A stretch of 64,000 nucleotides of DNA from Bacteroidia bacterium (GTDB lineage: Bacteria > Bacteroidota > Bacteroidia > B-17B0 > Aurantibacillaceae). The position numbers and the translations under genes are program-made. Under the pieces are notes generated by a model that searched no databases, was not told where the DNA came from, and was given only the letters and a program-made list of their open reading frames with translations. The stretch lies in contig JAEUTO010000003.1 in NCBI GenBank assembly GCA_016787785.1, positions 247,013-311,012 on the forward strand, written 5' to 3'. Positions 52,349 to 61,445 of the stretch are shown here, one piece after another (positions within the stretch are counted from its first letter, which is position 1; the number at the start of each line of letters is the position of its first letter).

Positions 52349-53775
52349 TAAAATCTAAAATAAATAAATGGGTTAAATGTGCTTGATGAAATAGAGGCCA
52401 CACAATAATAAAATAATGTTATGCTACAAAGTGTTGCTGCAACATAACCAACCTGCGAATAATTTGAAAAATAAATGCGCTCCTGCAATTTTTTACCAAA
52501 AGAACTTAACGTTATAAAAGAGAATAAAAAAGCCAGGATAAAATAAAATATCAACTCTCCATTAATGTATATATAATTAGAGCTAAAATTAAACGCGAGT
52601 AATTTTTTTACAAATAAAGCCGCATCTTTAAAACTCTCTGCTCTAAAAAACACCCATCCCACTGCAACCAATAAAAAAGTAATAATCAGAGGAATGAATT
52701 TTGGAAGTTTAGCATATACTTTTAATAAAAATAAACGCTCAGCAATTAATAAAAGGCCGTGGTAAATACCCCAAAAGATGAAGGTCCACGCTGCACCATG
52801 CCAAAAACCCGATATTAAGAACACCAGCCATAAATTAAAAAATAATTTCATTTTAGAATTTACCTGGTTGCCTCCCAATGGTATGTATAAGTAATTTTTC
52901 ATCCACGAGCCCAAGGTAATGTGCCACCTGCGCCAGAATTCGGTTATACTTAAAGAAGTGTAAGGGTTATTAAAATTCTCCGGAAATTTAAAGCCGAGCA
53001 TTTTTCCCATTCCAATTGCCATATCGCTGTAGCCGCTGAAATCAAAATAAATTTGGAACGTGTAGGCCAACATTCCCAGCCAAGCCATTGGTGTATTTAA
53101 TTCTGCAATTTTTGTATTAAAGATCTGGTCGGCAAAAGCTGCCATTGTATTAGCAATTAAAACTTTTTTACTTAGGCCAATAATAAAACGGTAAAAACCT
53201 GTCAGTGCACCGTCAATTGTTTCTTTTCCTATACGCCCTTTAATTTGGTCTGAAAGTTCATGGTAACGAATAATTGGGCCTGCAATTAATTTTGGAAATA
53301 AAATAATATATAGCTGGTAGTCCCAGAAATTAGCCAGGGGTTTGTGCACGCGCCTGTAAACATCAACTACGTAGGTCAAACTCTCAAAAGTGTAAAACGA
53401 AATACCAATTGGTAAAACAATATCTGCCCAATGAATTTGTTTTGTTGTAAATACACCTAAAATAGCGTTAGCGTTATCAATAAAAAAGTTACAGTATTTA
53501 AAGTAGAATAACATGCCTACATTTAAACTTAACGAAAGCACTAAAAATAATTTTCTTTTTTTCTCAGAACTTGATCTGTGCATGGTATTCACTAAAAAGA
53601 AATCAATACAAGTTGTGAGAAGTATAGCGAAAATAAATTTTGGCGCACCCCACATGTAAAATAAAATACTTACAATTAATAAGAATGCGTTCTTTACTTT
53701 ATTATGCAGCAAAAAATAAAGTATAAATACAATGGGGAAAAAATAAAGTAAAAATATGATGCTGCTAAATACCAT
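52348..53775 (-). CDS. MBOAT-family O-acyltransferase (AlgI-like)
   Basis: A 475-residue inner-membrane protein with about eleven helices. It has the AlgI-type motifs LPIGISFYTFESLTYVVDVYRR (about 120-141), YLYIPLGGNQ and the catalytic histidine region SGFWHGAAWTFIFWGIYHG with H326. AlgI-like MBOATs pass acetyl groups from a cytosolic donor across the membrane to a periplasmic SGNH partner. That partner is encoded directly downstream and the GH16 lipoprotein directly upstream, both with one-base overlaps. It lacks a C-terminal extension. Probable role: O-acetylation of an exopolysaccharide or cell-wall glycan. Confidence 0.93.
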   Translation of the reverse strand: MVFSSIIFLLYFFPIVFILYFLLHNKVKNAFLLIVSILFYMWGAPKFIFAILLTTCIDFFLVNTMHRSSSEKKRKLFLVLSLSLNVGMLFYFKYCNFFIDNANAILGVFTTKQIHWADIVLPIGISFYTFESLTYVVDVYRRVHKPLANFWDYQLYIILFPKLIAGPIIRYHELSDQIKGRIGKETIDGALTGFYRFIIGLSKKVLIANTMAAFADQIFNTKIAELNTPMAWLGMLAYTFQIYFDFSGYSDMAIGMGKMLGFKFPENFNNPYTSLSITEFWRRWHITLGSWMKNYLYIPLGGNQVNSKMKLFFNLWLVFLISGFWHGAAWTFIFWGIYHGLLLIAERLFLLKVYAKLPKFIPLIITFLLVAVGWVFFRAESFKDAALFVKKLLAFNFSSNYIYINGELIFYFILAFLFSFITLSSFGKKLQERIYFSNYSQVGYVAATLCSITLFYYCVASISSSTFNPFIYFRF

Positions 53776-55799
53776 TAACGAATTTCTACCTCCAGTAATT
53801 TACCTATTAGATCGTTCTTAGGAAAGGGCGTGTAATTTTGCATAAACGGTGCGGTTGGCCACCATTCCTGGTAATGAAACTCCTGCGACATGACCATAAG
53901 CATTTGATTATTTGGTATGGTTGTCATGGTATTATCCATACGGCAGATCTCTTTTAAATTGTTTTTATCTTTTCCTATGCGCCAGATAATGCGTTGCGGT
54001 TGCCAATCAATTTCAAAATAATAAAAATCATCATTAAACACTTCGGCGTGTGGTGCGGCAACTTTTGAAGTAACGAGTTTATTAAAATAGTTCCATCTGC
54101 AAAATTCTATTTCTTTTCCTTCTACCATAACTTTTTTGGCGCCTATCACATAATTTTTTGGTTGTTGGCAGCCCATATCCCAGTTAGTGCAACAGATGGT
54201 AAGATCATTGTTATTTGCCGCATCTTCTTTAGGATAATTATCGCCATTATTGTAAGCTGATTGTGTCCAGTATTTAGATTCTTTTAAGATCTCAAAATCT
54301 ATTTCCGAATAAGTTACCTGTGGTCTTGCTTCTTTTATCGACCCTTCATCGTCGGGGAATTGTTTTGGGATATAGCCATAATCCGATCTGCAAATACGAC
54401 GCATGTTCCATTTTGCATCCGATTGAAAGATAAGCCAGAAAGCAGTTGTTAAACCGTTCCACACATTATCCTTTGAGATGATTTTCGGGAATTTTATTTT
54501 AGCACACCATTTACCGTAAGTAAACCCGATTCGTGAAATAACACCAACATGCTCTTTTTTGAATTCGTTGGGCTTATTACCCGGATTAAAAATTGTAATG
54601 GCCTTTGCACTGCTGTCTGAGTTTACGGTTTTACAGGGGCAATCTGTAGCATTGCTATACGTATGGATAAAGTTTTTACTTTGTCCGTAGGAGCTAATAA
54701 GATCTTTGTACTGCTCGCGTGTAAAATTCTCGGCAATAACATCTCTTATCTCTTTTACATTTACGAACTCAATGGTTTTATTAATGTGATGAAAATATTG
54801 AGAGAAATGTGCTTTGTGACGCAGTGTTTCGGACGTGTTACAATTTGAACTAATTTCGGATGTATTAAATTTCGAACTATTGATCTTTAATTTATCTACA
54901 AATAAACCGGATCCAAGATCCAGACTTGCATTTACTGCAAGTTGTTCTTTGGCGAGCATTACTTTTGTGCCTTCCAGATCCTTGCCTTCTTTCACCAGAA
55001 AGTAAGTAAAGGGATTAACAAATTTACCCTCTGCTGTTTTCTTTCCAACACTTTTTACTTCATCAGGAATTTTAGACAACCCAACACCATTGCACACTAC
55101 CAACAAAAATTTATAGTTACCCATGCGCGGGTTACGCTTGTAACGGTTGTTGTAGGCAGAGTCGGTTTGAAAACTATTTTCGATAGACCAAAGCGCTTCT
55201 AAATAAGATTGCTCCTGCACCGTGATCTTATTGGCCACTGCTTTTTGTTTTACACTTTCAACCCAATCGCTTTCTGAGTTAATTTTGGCATAAAACTGGG
55301 TTAGCAAACTATCGTTTATAAAAGTTCTTTCGGGATCTGCCCCGTAATACAATTGCTCATCACGTGGATTGCCAATTATTTTAAAACTATCCTTAACAGC
55401 CAATTCCTTTTCAACCACTGGCGTTGCCTTATATTCCATTTCAGCTAACTCCCAACTACCGTAAAAATTCTCAGTATCCAAAGAGTCACCGTTTTCCCAT
55501 TTGTAAGATTCGTTTTGGTAATACAATTTGTAAAAAAATTGTTGCGGTTGGCCGTTATTTTTTATTGAGAACTCAAAAGCAAACTTTCCGTTTGGAAGTT
55601 GTTTTACCGTAGGTATTTCCACACCATAAAGAACAGAATTGTTAAGGTCGGCAGAAATGAAGTAAGTGGAATCGTTCTTTTTAACAGTGTAATTCGAAAA
55701 TGGCTTAAAGCCGGTAACATCAAAATCCGATCGCTTGCAACTAACCAATAAACTAACAGTAATAAGAAAAACACTATATACCTTTAAGGAAAAACGCAT
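53775..55799 (-). CDS. Lipoprotein with GH16-like glycoside hydrolase domain
   Basis: A 674-residue lipoprotein (lipobox LVSC, C21). An Ig-like region (about 30-130) is followed by a 45-residue helical module (166-210) shared with the AlgJ-like neighbour, then a poorly assigned region. A C-terminal concanavalin-like domain (about 395-674) contains the GH16 catalytic motif EIDFE, with E499, D501 and E503 in place, plus RIGFTYGKWCAKIKFP and YYFEIDWQPQRIIWRIG. GH16 enzymes cleave beta-1,3/1,4 glucans or galactans. As the first gene before the MBOAT and AlgJ-like genes, it probably trims or remodels the polysaccharide they acetylate. A perfect -7 element precedes it. Confidence 0.85.
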   Translation of the reverse strand: MRFSLKVYSVFLITVSLLVSCKRSDFDVTGFKPFSNYTVKKNDSTYFISADLNNSVLYGVEIPTVKQLPNGKFAFEFSIKNNGQPQQFFYKLYYQNESYKWENGDSLDTENFYGSWELAEMEYKATPVVEKELAVKDSFKIIGNPRDEQLYYGADPERTFINDSLLTQFYAKINSESDWVESVKQKAVANKITVQEQSYLEALWSIENSFQTDSAYNNRYKRNPRMGNYKFLLVVCNGVGLSKIPDEVKSVGKKTAEGKFVNPFTYFLVKEGKDLEGTKVMLAKEQLAVNASLDLGSGLFVDKLKINSSKFNTSEISSNCNTSETLRHKAHFSQYFHHINKTIEFVNVKEIRDVIAENFTREQYKDLISSYGQSKNFIHTYSNATDCPCKTVNSDSSAKAITIFNPGNKPNEFKKEHVGVISRIGFTYGKWCAKIKFPKIISKDNVWNGLTTAFWLIFQSDAKWNMRRICRSDYGYIPKQFPDDEGSIKEARPQVTYSEIDFEILKESKYWTQSAYNNGDNYPKEDAANNNDLTICCTNWDMGCQQPKNYVIGAKKVMVEGKEIEFCRWNYFNKLVTSKVAAPHAEVFNDDFYYFEIDWQPQRIIWRIGKDKNNLKEICRMDNTMTTIPNNQMLMVMSQEFHYQEWWPTAPFMQNYTPFPKNDLIGKLLEVEIR

Positions 55800-55815
55800 T
55801 GTGAATTTTGAAAAT

Positions 55816-55823
55816 CAAATATA
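55816..55823 (-). promoter_or_regulatory. -7 promoter element (TATATTTG) of the GH16-MBOAT-AlgJ operon
   Basis: The minus strand reads TATATTTG, a perfect TAnnTTTG match, 16 bases before the GH16 ATG. It gives the operon its own promoter, separate from the propeller and GH3 genes upstream. Confidence 0.55.
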
Positions 55824-55858
55824 CTTTAATTTATCCTATCCACCCATTAAAATTGGTA

Positions 55859-56665
55859 TTAATTTGGGGTCAAAGGCTCAATAATTATAGAATCGTTGTA
55901 GGATTTATATAGCCTGTTCTTAGCGTAATTTATTTGCTCGGCTTTACAATTATTTTTACAAACTTCTTCAAATAAACGGTAATTGTAACTACAAAAAGTG
56001 CTGTCTTTTTGAAAATAAATAATTTCATCATTCACATCAAAACGCTTAAGATTCTTTAGTGAGATTATTTTATTAAAAGTGCCAAAAATATCAAATACAA
56101 AAATGCCTGTTTCCGGTGAATTCAAAAACAAAAAGCCATTATGTTCTATCATAAAGTTTGGTTTTAAATCGGCCTGTAACACTTGTTTTAAGTTACCGGT
56201 TGCAGTTATTTTCTTTGAAGCTTCATTAAATCTTACAAGTTCATTGTTCTGTTTATTATAGATCCAAAAACTATTGTTAGCGCTGGCACAAACAAGATCG
56301 GTCTGCTCATATCCCAATGTCTCTAACGAAATAGGCTCGCTGTTTGTTGTAAGCTGGTTATCCAAAAAAATTATTTGTTGAAAATCGCGGTAATACAAAA
56401 GTAGTTTTAAAGGGTTGGTAGCGTCAACCGTGGTAATATTACCCAACTTTAAATTACTGTACCGGGCAAATAATTTTCCACTTAATAAATATTTAATTAA
56501 TTCATAGTCTTTTACTGCATATACATTTCCAAGATTATCGGTAGCAAAATAATCAACTTTAGTTTTAACAACGAGCTTTTTTGGCTTATCCTGTTTCATA
56601 AATGAAAAAGAAAAACTCACAGCTACAATAAAAAGTAAAGTCTTTATATTTATATTCCTATTCAT
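55859..56665 (-). CDS. Exported beta-propeller-like protein of unknown function
   Basis: A 268-residue protein with an N-terminal signal segment (IKTLLFIVAVSFSFSF). Repeated four-strand blades follow, such as VDYFATDNLGNVYAVKDYELIKYLLSG, DLVCASANNSFWIYNKQNNELVRFN and NGFLFLNSPETGIFVFDIFG. This kind of short propeller is a recurrent uncharacterised Bacteroidota family. Two cysteines lie near residues 236-240 (EEVCKNNCKAEQ). Its start overlaps the end of the GH3 gene by 8 bases, so it is coupled to it. No catalytic residue is evident. Confidence 0.65.
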   Translation of the reverse strand: MNRNINIKTLLFIVAVSFSFSFMKQDKPKKLVVKTKVDYFATDNLGNVYAVKDYELIKYLLSGKLFARYSNLKLGNITTVDATNPLKLLLYYRDFQQIIFLDNQLTTNSEPISLETLGYEQTDLVCASANNSFWIYNKQNNELVRFNEASKKITATGNLKQVLQADLKPNFMIEHNGFLFLNSPETGIFVFDIFGTFNKIISLKNLKRFDVNDEIIYFQKDSTFCSYNYRLFEEVCKNNCKAEQINYAKNRLYKSYNDSIIIEPLTPN

Positions 56666-58169
56666 TTATCTTTAAGATCTCCTCAATTAATTTTCTGTCG
56701 TTACTTAAACGCGGCACTTTGTACTGCCCTCCTAACTTATTGTTTGCTTTAAGCCATTTATAAAAAGCATTATGCGGCATTTTTTTAACCTCCGGAAAAT
56801 GTAAAACAAAGTTATTATAACGCTTGGCTTCATAATCGCTATTCTGTTTTTTTAACGACTCATCTAATAACGCAACAAAGAACTCAAAATTGTTCGGCTC
56901 TTTCTCAAATTCTATTAGCCACTCGTGTGCGCCTGAGTTTTTTTGCATAAAAATTGGTGCAACTGTATAATCGCGTACCAGGGCGTGCGTTTTTTCACAA
57001 GCTAAAGCAATTGCCATTTCTGTATTGTGCACCATCAATTCTTCACCAAATACATTAATGTGCTGTTTGGTTCGGCCTGATATCTTAAAACGATAAGGAT
57101 TGGTACTTGTAAAACGAATAACATCACCCAATTGATAACGCCACAAACCTGCATTGGTAGTAATTATTATCGCATAATCAGTATTTATTTTTACATCCTC
57201 AAGATTTATTACTTTGTTAAAATTATTATTTACCCAGTCCCCTAATTCAACAAATTCATAATAGATGCCATAATCAAGCATCAATAAAAGCTCATCGCTT
57301 CTTAACTGATCTTGTATTCCAAAAAAGCCTTCAGAAGCACTGTATAGCTGCAAAAAATTTACTTTATCGTTATCAAATAATTTTACGAACTGCTCTTTAT
57401 ATGGCGTAAAACTTACACCTCCATGAAAATAAACTTCAAGGTTTGGCCAAACTTCGTTTATAGTTTTTACATTCTTTTTTTCTAAGATTCGTTTTAATAG
57501 CACCATCATCCAGCTTGGCACGCCGGCTAAACTCACAACATTTTCGTTCATCATGCTTAACGCCATTTTTTCAAGTTTGCTTTCCCATTCGTCCATTAAA
57601 GCAATACTAATATCCGGCGCTCTGAAAAAATCGGCCCAGGCCGGTAAATTTTGAATGATGATAGCACTCACATCTCCGTGAAAAGAGTGGTGCACGCCAA
57701 AAACATCCTCTTTAAAACTTCCTCCGAGCGCCAAATTTTTCCCCGTAAACAAATGTGTTTCAGGATTATTATAACAATGTAATGTGATCATATCGCGGCC
57801 TGCATTATAATGACAGCCATCAAGGCTCTCTTTGCTTACAGGAAGAAATTTACTTTTATCGGTAGTGCCGCTGCTCTTTGCAAACCACTTTATTTCAGAA
57901 TTCCAGATAACATTTTGTTCGCCTCTGCGGGTGCGATCAATAAGTGGTTTAAAAGATTCGTAATCGCTAATGGGGATCTGCTCTTTAAATTGGTTGTAAT
58001 TTTTAATGTCGGCAAATTTATTTTTTTTTCCGTATTCTGTATTTGCACCGCTGCCAAGCAAAGACAACATCCATTCATACTGCACATCTATAGGATATTT
58101 AATAAAAAGATCTATTTGGTGCATGCGCTTTTTCATAAGCCAACTTGCTATGGAGTTTATGATCGGCAC
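56658..58169 (-). CDS. GH3-family acyl-adenylating enzyme
   Basis: A 503-residue protein of the GH3 (auxin-responsive) family. Members adenylate a carboxylic acid and couple it to an amino acid or amine. The ATP-binding loop FAKSSGTTDKSKFLPVS is near residue 95. Further family blocks are FHGGVSFTPYKEQF, LQLYSASEGFFGIQDQ, TTNAGLWRYQLGDVIRFTS and ISGRTKQHINVFGEELMVHNTE. Bacterial GH3 proteins are widespread in Bacteroidota, but their substrates are unknown. It follows the SpoIIE sensor gene after 12 bases and overlaps the next gene, so it is part of a leftward operon. Confidence 0.92.
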   Translation of the reverse strand: MPIINSIASWLMKKRMHQIDLFIKYPIDVQYEWMLSLLGSGANTEYGKKNKFADIKNYNQFKEQIPISDYESFKPLIDRTRRGEQNVIWNSEIKWFAKSSGTTDKSKFLPVSKESLDGCHYNAGRDMITLHCYNNPETHLFTGKNLALGGSFKEDVFGVHHSFHGDVSAIIIQNLPAWADFFRAPDISIALMDEWESKLEKMALSMMNENVVSLAGVPSWMMVLLKRILEKKNVKTINEVWPNLEVYFHGGVSFTPYKEQFVKLFDNDKVNFLQLYSASEGFFGIQDQLRSDELLLMLDYGIYYEFVELGDWVNNNFNKVINLEDVKINTDYAIIITTNAGLWRYQLGDVIRFTSTNPYRFKISGRTKQHINVFGEELMVHNTEMAIALACEKTHALVRDYTVAPIFMQKNSGAHEWLIEFEKEPNNFEFFVALLDESLKKQNSDYEAKRYNNFVLHFPEVKKMPHNAFYKWLKANNKLGGQYKVPRLSNDRKLIEEILKINE

Positions 58170-58181
58170 AATGATCTTTTA

Positions 58182-61100
58182 TTATTCGAATTTCATGATA
58201 ATTAAGGAAACGTCGTCAACCTGTTCTGATCCTCTGCGCCAGTCGCTCCATTCATTTAAAACAAGATAGCCCTGTTCTTTAACAGATGACAGTTTTGATT
58301 TATTTAAAGCTGCGGCAACTTTTTTTGAAGAAAAACGCTTAGCATCTGTACCACCAAACTGATCTTGCAGTCCGTCTGAGAACATATATAATCTAAGACC
58401 GCTTTCAATTGGGATTTGAAGTACATTCAGTTCACCCATATTTTCTTCGTAGCCAACAGAGCTTCTGCTTCCTTTGTAACTAATTACATCGCCATCGGCT
58501 TTTGAGTAATAGAATGGATTTCCGGCAACACATATGTCTACCATTTTTTTATTGTAGTCAATATGAATGAAGGAAATTACCAACCCTTCGTATCTAACAT
58601 TTTCATCCGTTGAATTACCGCCAAAGAACATCCTGAATTCTGAATTTAATTTATAGATGATATCTTTTGGATGATAGATCTTCATTTCCAGAACGATTTT
58701 ATCTAATAAGGCTTTTGCAATTACAGTTAAAAATCCACCGGGCACACCGTGACCTGTGCAATCGGCAAGGAAAACAATTTTATTGTTATCAGGTAAAACA
58801 TAAAATCCAAAGAAATCGCCGCCCACTACATCTTTTGGTTGGAAGTGTTCAAAAACATCTACCGGCCCTAAGCGCCCGTTTAAATTTGGTATAATACTGC
58901 TTTGAATGTTCTTTGCATAGTTGATACTGTCCCTTAAATCCTCATGAACCACTTTTAGTTCTTCGGCAATTTTTGAGATATGTTCTTTTTCGCTTCTTAT
59001 TTCTATTGTTTGTAAATGAATCTTATGTTCTAGTTCTTTTTGATTTTGGATCAATTGTCTTGTGCGCCACTTAATACCAATAAATATTAGTAAGCTGGAA
59101 ACGCAAATGCTTGTAATGATGAACCACCATTTTTGCCAAAAAGGTTTATCAATTTTAAATCTGTATTCAATTGGTGTCGAATTCCATAATCCATCATTAT
59201 TAGCTGCATATATCATGAATGTATAATCACCATTCTTTAATTTAGGAAAGTTAAGCTTCCTTGTTTCACTTGTAATTATCTCCCAGTTATCTTCGGCACC
59301 TTCCAATTTAAGTTTATACCTATACTTAACGTTTGCAGGCTCTGATAAACAAACGCCTATAAATTCGAAAGAAAAATCATACGAATTATACTTCAGTGTA
59401 GTATCATTTAAACTTTCTACCCTATCGCCATTAATTGTAATATTCAATACATTTAACACAGGCTCTACTTCGTTGAAGCGTTGTTTGGAAGTATTTATTC
59501 TTACAATACCTTCAGTTGTTCCAAAAAAGATCTCATTCTCCACCTTATCGTAAAATGTAGAGTTCTCAATAAAATTATTTTGTAAAAGGTCAGAATTTCC
59601 ACCTACCCTGTTAAAATTTTTCTTATTATTATTTTTGTACGAAATGGCGTTTGCGTGGGCAACCCAAACACCATTTTTGTAATCTGAAACGATGCCATAA
59701 CTGTAAGCCGATTTTAAACCATCTGCAACTGTATAATTATCGAATCTTCGTCCATTAAATTTAAAAACACCATCTCCCAAAGAAGAGATCCAGATATTTT
59801 TATTTTTATCTTCACAAATAGTTTGAATATTAAAAAGCTTTAATCCTTCAACATTATCAAACATCTTAATGTTCTTTAAATTATCTAAATAATAGATCGG
59901 AGTTCCCTGAGAACAGATCCACATATGTTTTTTAGAATCTATGAAAATATATTTTACATTATTATGCAACAAACCGCTCTCTGTATTTAAAACTGTGTAA
60001 TTAAAATTGGTTGGATCGATCACATATAATCCAGCAGAAGTACAAGCATAAATAGTTTTTGGGTCGGAACTTAATGAATTGATGACCAGTTTTTGATTTG
60101 TAGTGAATAATGGGATTTTAGTTATTGTTTTAAATAAGGTATCACTTTTAAAAAGTTCGCCGTCTACAGTTGAAAAAACAAAATAATTGTTATAGAACAT
60201 CAAATTTTTGAATTTTTTATTTGTCAGTTGGCTATTCGGGGCAAAATCAACTTTATCTTCGTTAATGTAACCCATACCCTTATCGGTTGCCACGGCATTT
60301 CTGCCATTTAACCTTACAATTGAATTTATGGGTAATCGTATGCCTTCATTATCTTTAATAAAACGATAACTATACATCTCGTTATTTAGTTGTTGTAAAC
60401 CATAACCATATGTACCAACCCATAAGTTATCTTCCCTATCAATAAATAAACTTTGAATAGCGTTAGAGTTCAACCCGTTTTTTATGGTATACGTTTTAAT
60501 TAATCTTGAAGAAGGGTTAATTTTAAAAAAACCGTCATCTGTAGTAGAAACATAAATATTCGAAAATCTATCAGAAATCACTTTTGTAAACGTTGAACCG
60601 TTGGGTCTGTTTAGTTTAAACGTATCAAGCGCAGAAAGATTTTCATCTGCTCTATATGTGAGCATACCAAGGCTGTTATCTGCAATTAACAAATTATCTT
60701 TAGCAACGCTGTATTGCAAGCAGGCTCCTTCTTTTAATTTTATTTTTTGCTCTACCTCATATTTTTTTGCTAACAGATTTTTAATTTTTATTGTATAAAC
60801 ACCATCCGGTTTTAGTAAAAACAATTCATCCTTATTTGCAAGAATAGAAATGGTTTCCATGAAATTTTCATCCTGAATATTATCAACCACACCTGTTGCT
60901 GAATTGTATAATACAATACCAATATTCTTTTTTAGAAATATATAATTATTAGGGGCGATCTCTAAGATCTGTACCAGTTTTGCGCTTAAAGGTTCTTTAA
61001 AATTAACTTTTCCTATCCTGCCGGAAGGCATTACATAACTAACACCACCCTCAAAATGGCCGAGCCAGATCTTATTTTTGCTGTCTTTAAATAATGCAGA

Positions 61101-61217
61101 GATCCCAATTTCTGCAAGACCACTATTTGTTTTATAAACTTTAAAACCCTGCCCGGCATATGTAGAAAGCCCATCGCCGGTTGCCACCACTAAAAAGCCT
61201 CTGCTATCCTGACACAC
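58182..61217 (-). CDS. Two-component-type propeller sensor with SpoIIE phosphatase output (5' end disrupted or mis-started)
   Basis: At least 1011 residues. Periplasmic Reg_prop beta-propeller blades (about 1-600, for example NLWVGTYGYGLQQL, HMWICSQGTPIYYLDN, NIWISSLGDGVFKFNG) are followed by a Y_Y_Y domain (about 610-690) and a membrane helix (about 697-718). A coiled coil and a C-terminal PP2C/SpoIIE domain (about 780-1011, GGDFFGFY, DCTGHGVPGG, MFSDGLQDQF) complete it. Signals sensed outside would drive dephosphorylation of a partner-switch protein, perhaps with the anti-sigma kinase at 46867. The frame opens with GTG at 61217, but coding sequence clearly continues upstream to about 61345 (blade start, signal peptide) with no valid start codon in frame. 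Confidence 0.85.
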   Translation of the reverse strand: MCQDSRGFLVVATGDGLSTYAGQGFKVYKTNSGLAEIGISALFKDSKNKIWLGHFEGGVSYVMPSGRIGKVNFKEPLSAKLVQILEIAPNNYIFLKKNIGIVLYNSATGVVDNIQDENFMETISILANKDELFLLKPDGVYTIKIKNLLAKKYEVEQKIKLKEGACLQYSVAKDNLLIADNSLGMLTYRADENLSALDTFKLNRPNGSTFTKVISDRFSNIYVSTTDDGFFKINPSSRLIKTYTIKNGLNSNAIQSLFIDREDNLWVGTYGYGLQQLNNEMYSYRFIKDNEGIRLPINSIVRLNGRNAVATDKGMGYINEDKVDFAPNSQLTNKKFKNLMFYNNYFVFSTVDGELFKSDTLFKTITKIPLFTTNQKLVINSLSSDPKTIYACTSAGLYVIDPTNFNYTVLNTESGLLHNNVKYIFIDSKKHMWICSQGTPIYYLDNLKNIKMFDNVEGLKLFNIQTICEDKNKNIWISSLGDGVFKFNGRRFDNYTVADGLKSAYSYGIVSDYKNGVWVAHANAISYKNNNKKNFNRVGGNSDLLQNNFIENSTFYDKVENEIFFGTTEGIVRINTSKQRFNEVEPVLNVLNITINGDRVESLNDTTLKYNSYDFSFEFIGVCLSEPANVKYRYKLKLEGAEDNWEIITSETRKLNFPKLKNGDYTFMIYAANNDGLWNSTPIEYRFKIDKPFWQKWWFIITSICVSSLLIFIGIKWRTRQLIQNQKELEHKIHLQTIEIRSEKEHISKIAEELKVVHEDLRDSINYAKNIQSSIIPNLNGRLGPVDVFEHFQPKDVVGGDFFGFYVLPDNNKIVFLADCTGHGVPGGFLTVIAKALLDKIVLEMKIYHPKDIIYKLNSEFRMFFGGNSTDENVRYEGLVISFIHIDYNKKMVDICVAGNPFYYSKADGDVISYKGSRSSVGYEENMGELNVLQIPIESGLRLYMFSDGLQDQFGGTDAKRFSSKKVAAALNKSKLSSVKEQGYLVLNEWSDWRRGSEQVDDVSLIIMKFE

Positions 61218-61445
61218 ATCATAAATAAAAGATTGAGAAAGGCCATCGTCCTCAGTAAAGGTTTTGAAAGAATAAACCTGCGAAAAAGTTTTAAAGCCCG
61301 TTAAAAAAAGAAACAGAAAAATTATTTTATTGCAGGCAACGGCATTTATTTTTAAACCAGCAATTGATCCAATAATTCTTGAATTAAAAAAAGAGGTTAA
61401 ACTTTTATTTTTGCTATGTGGTATAATAAAATGTGTCTTAAAATA

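Noticed and set aside
61215..61217. GTG at 61217 as the true start of the propeller-SpoIIE gene
   Set aside because: It would cut off the first blade strand and the signal peptide that are plainly encoded just upstream in the same frame.
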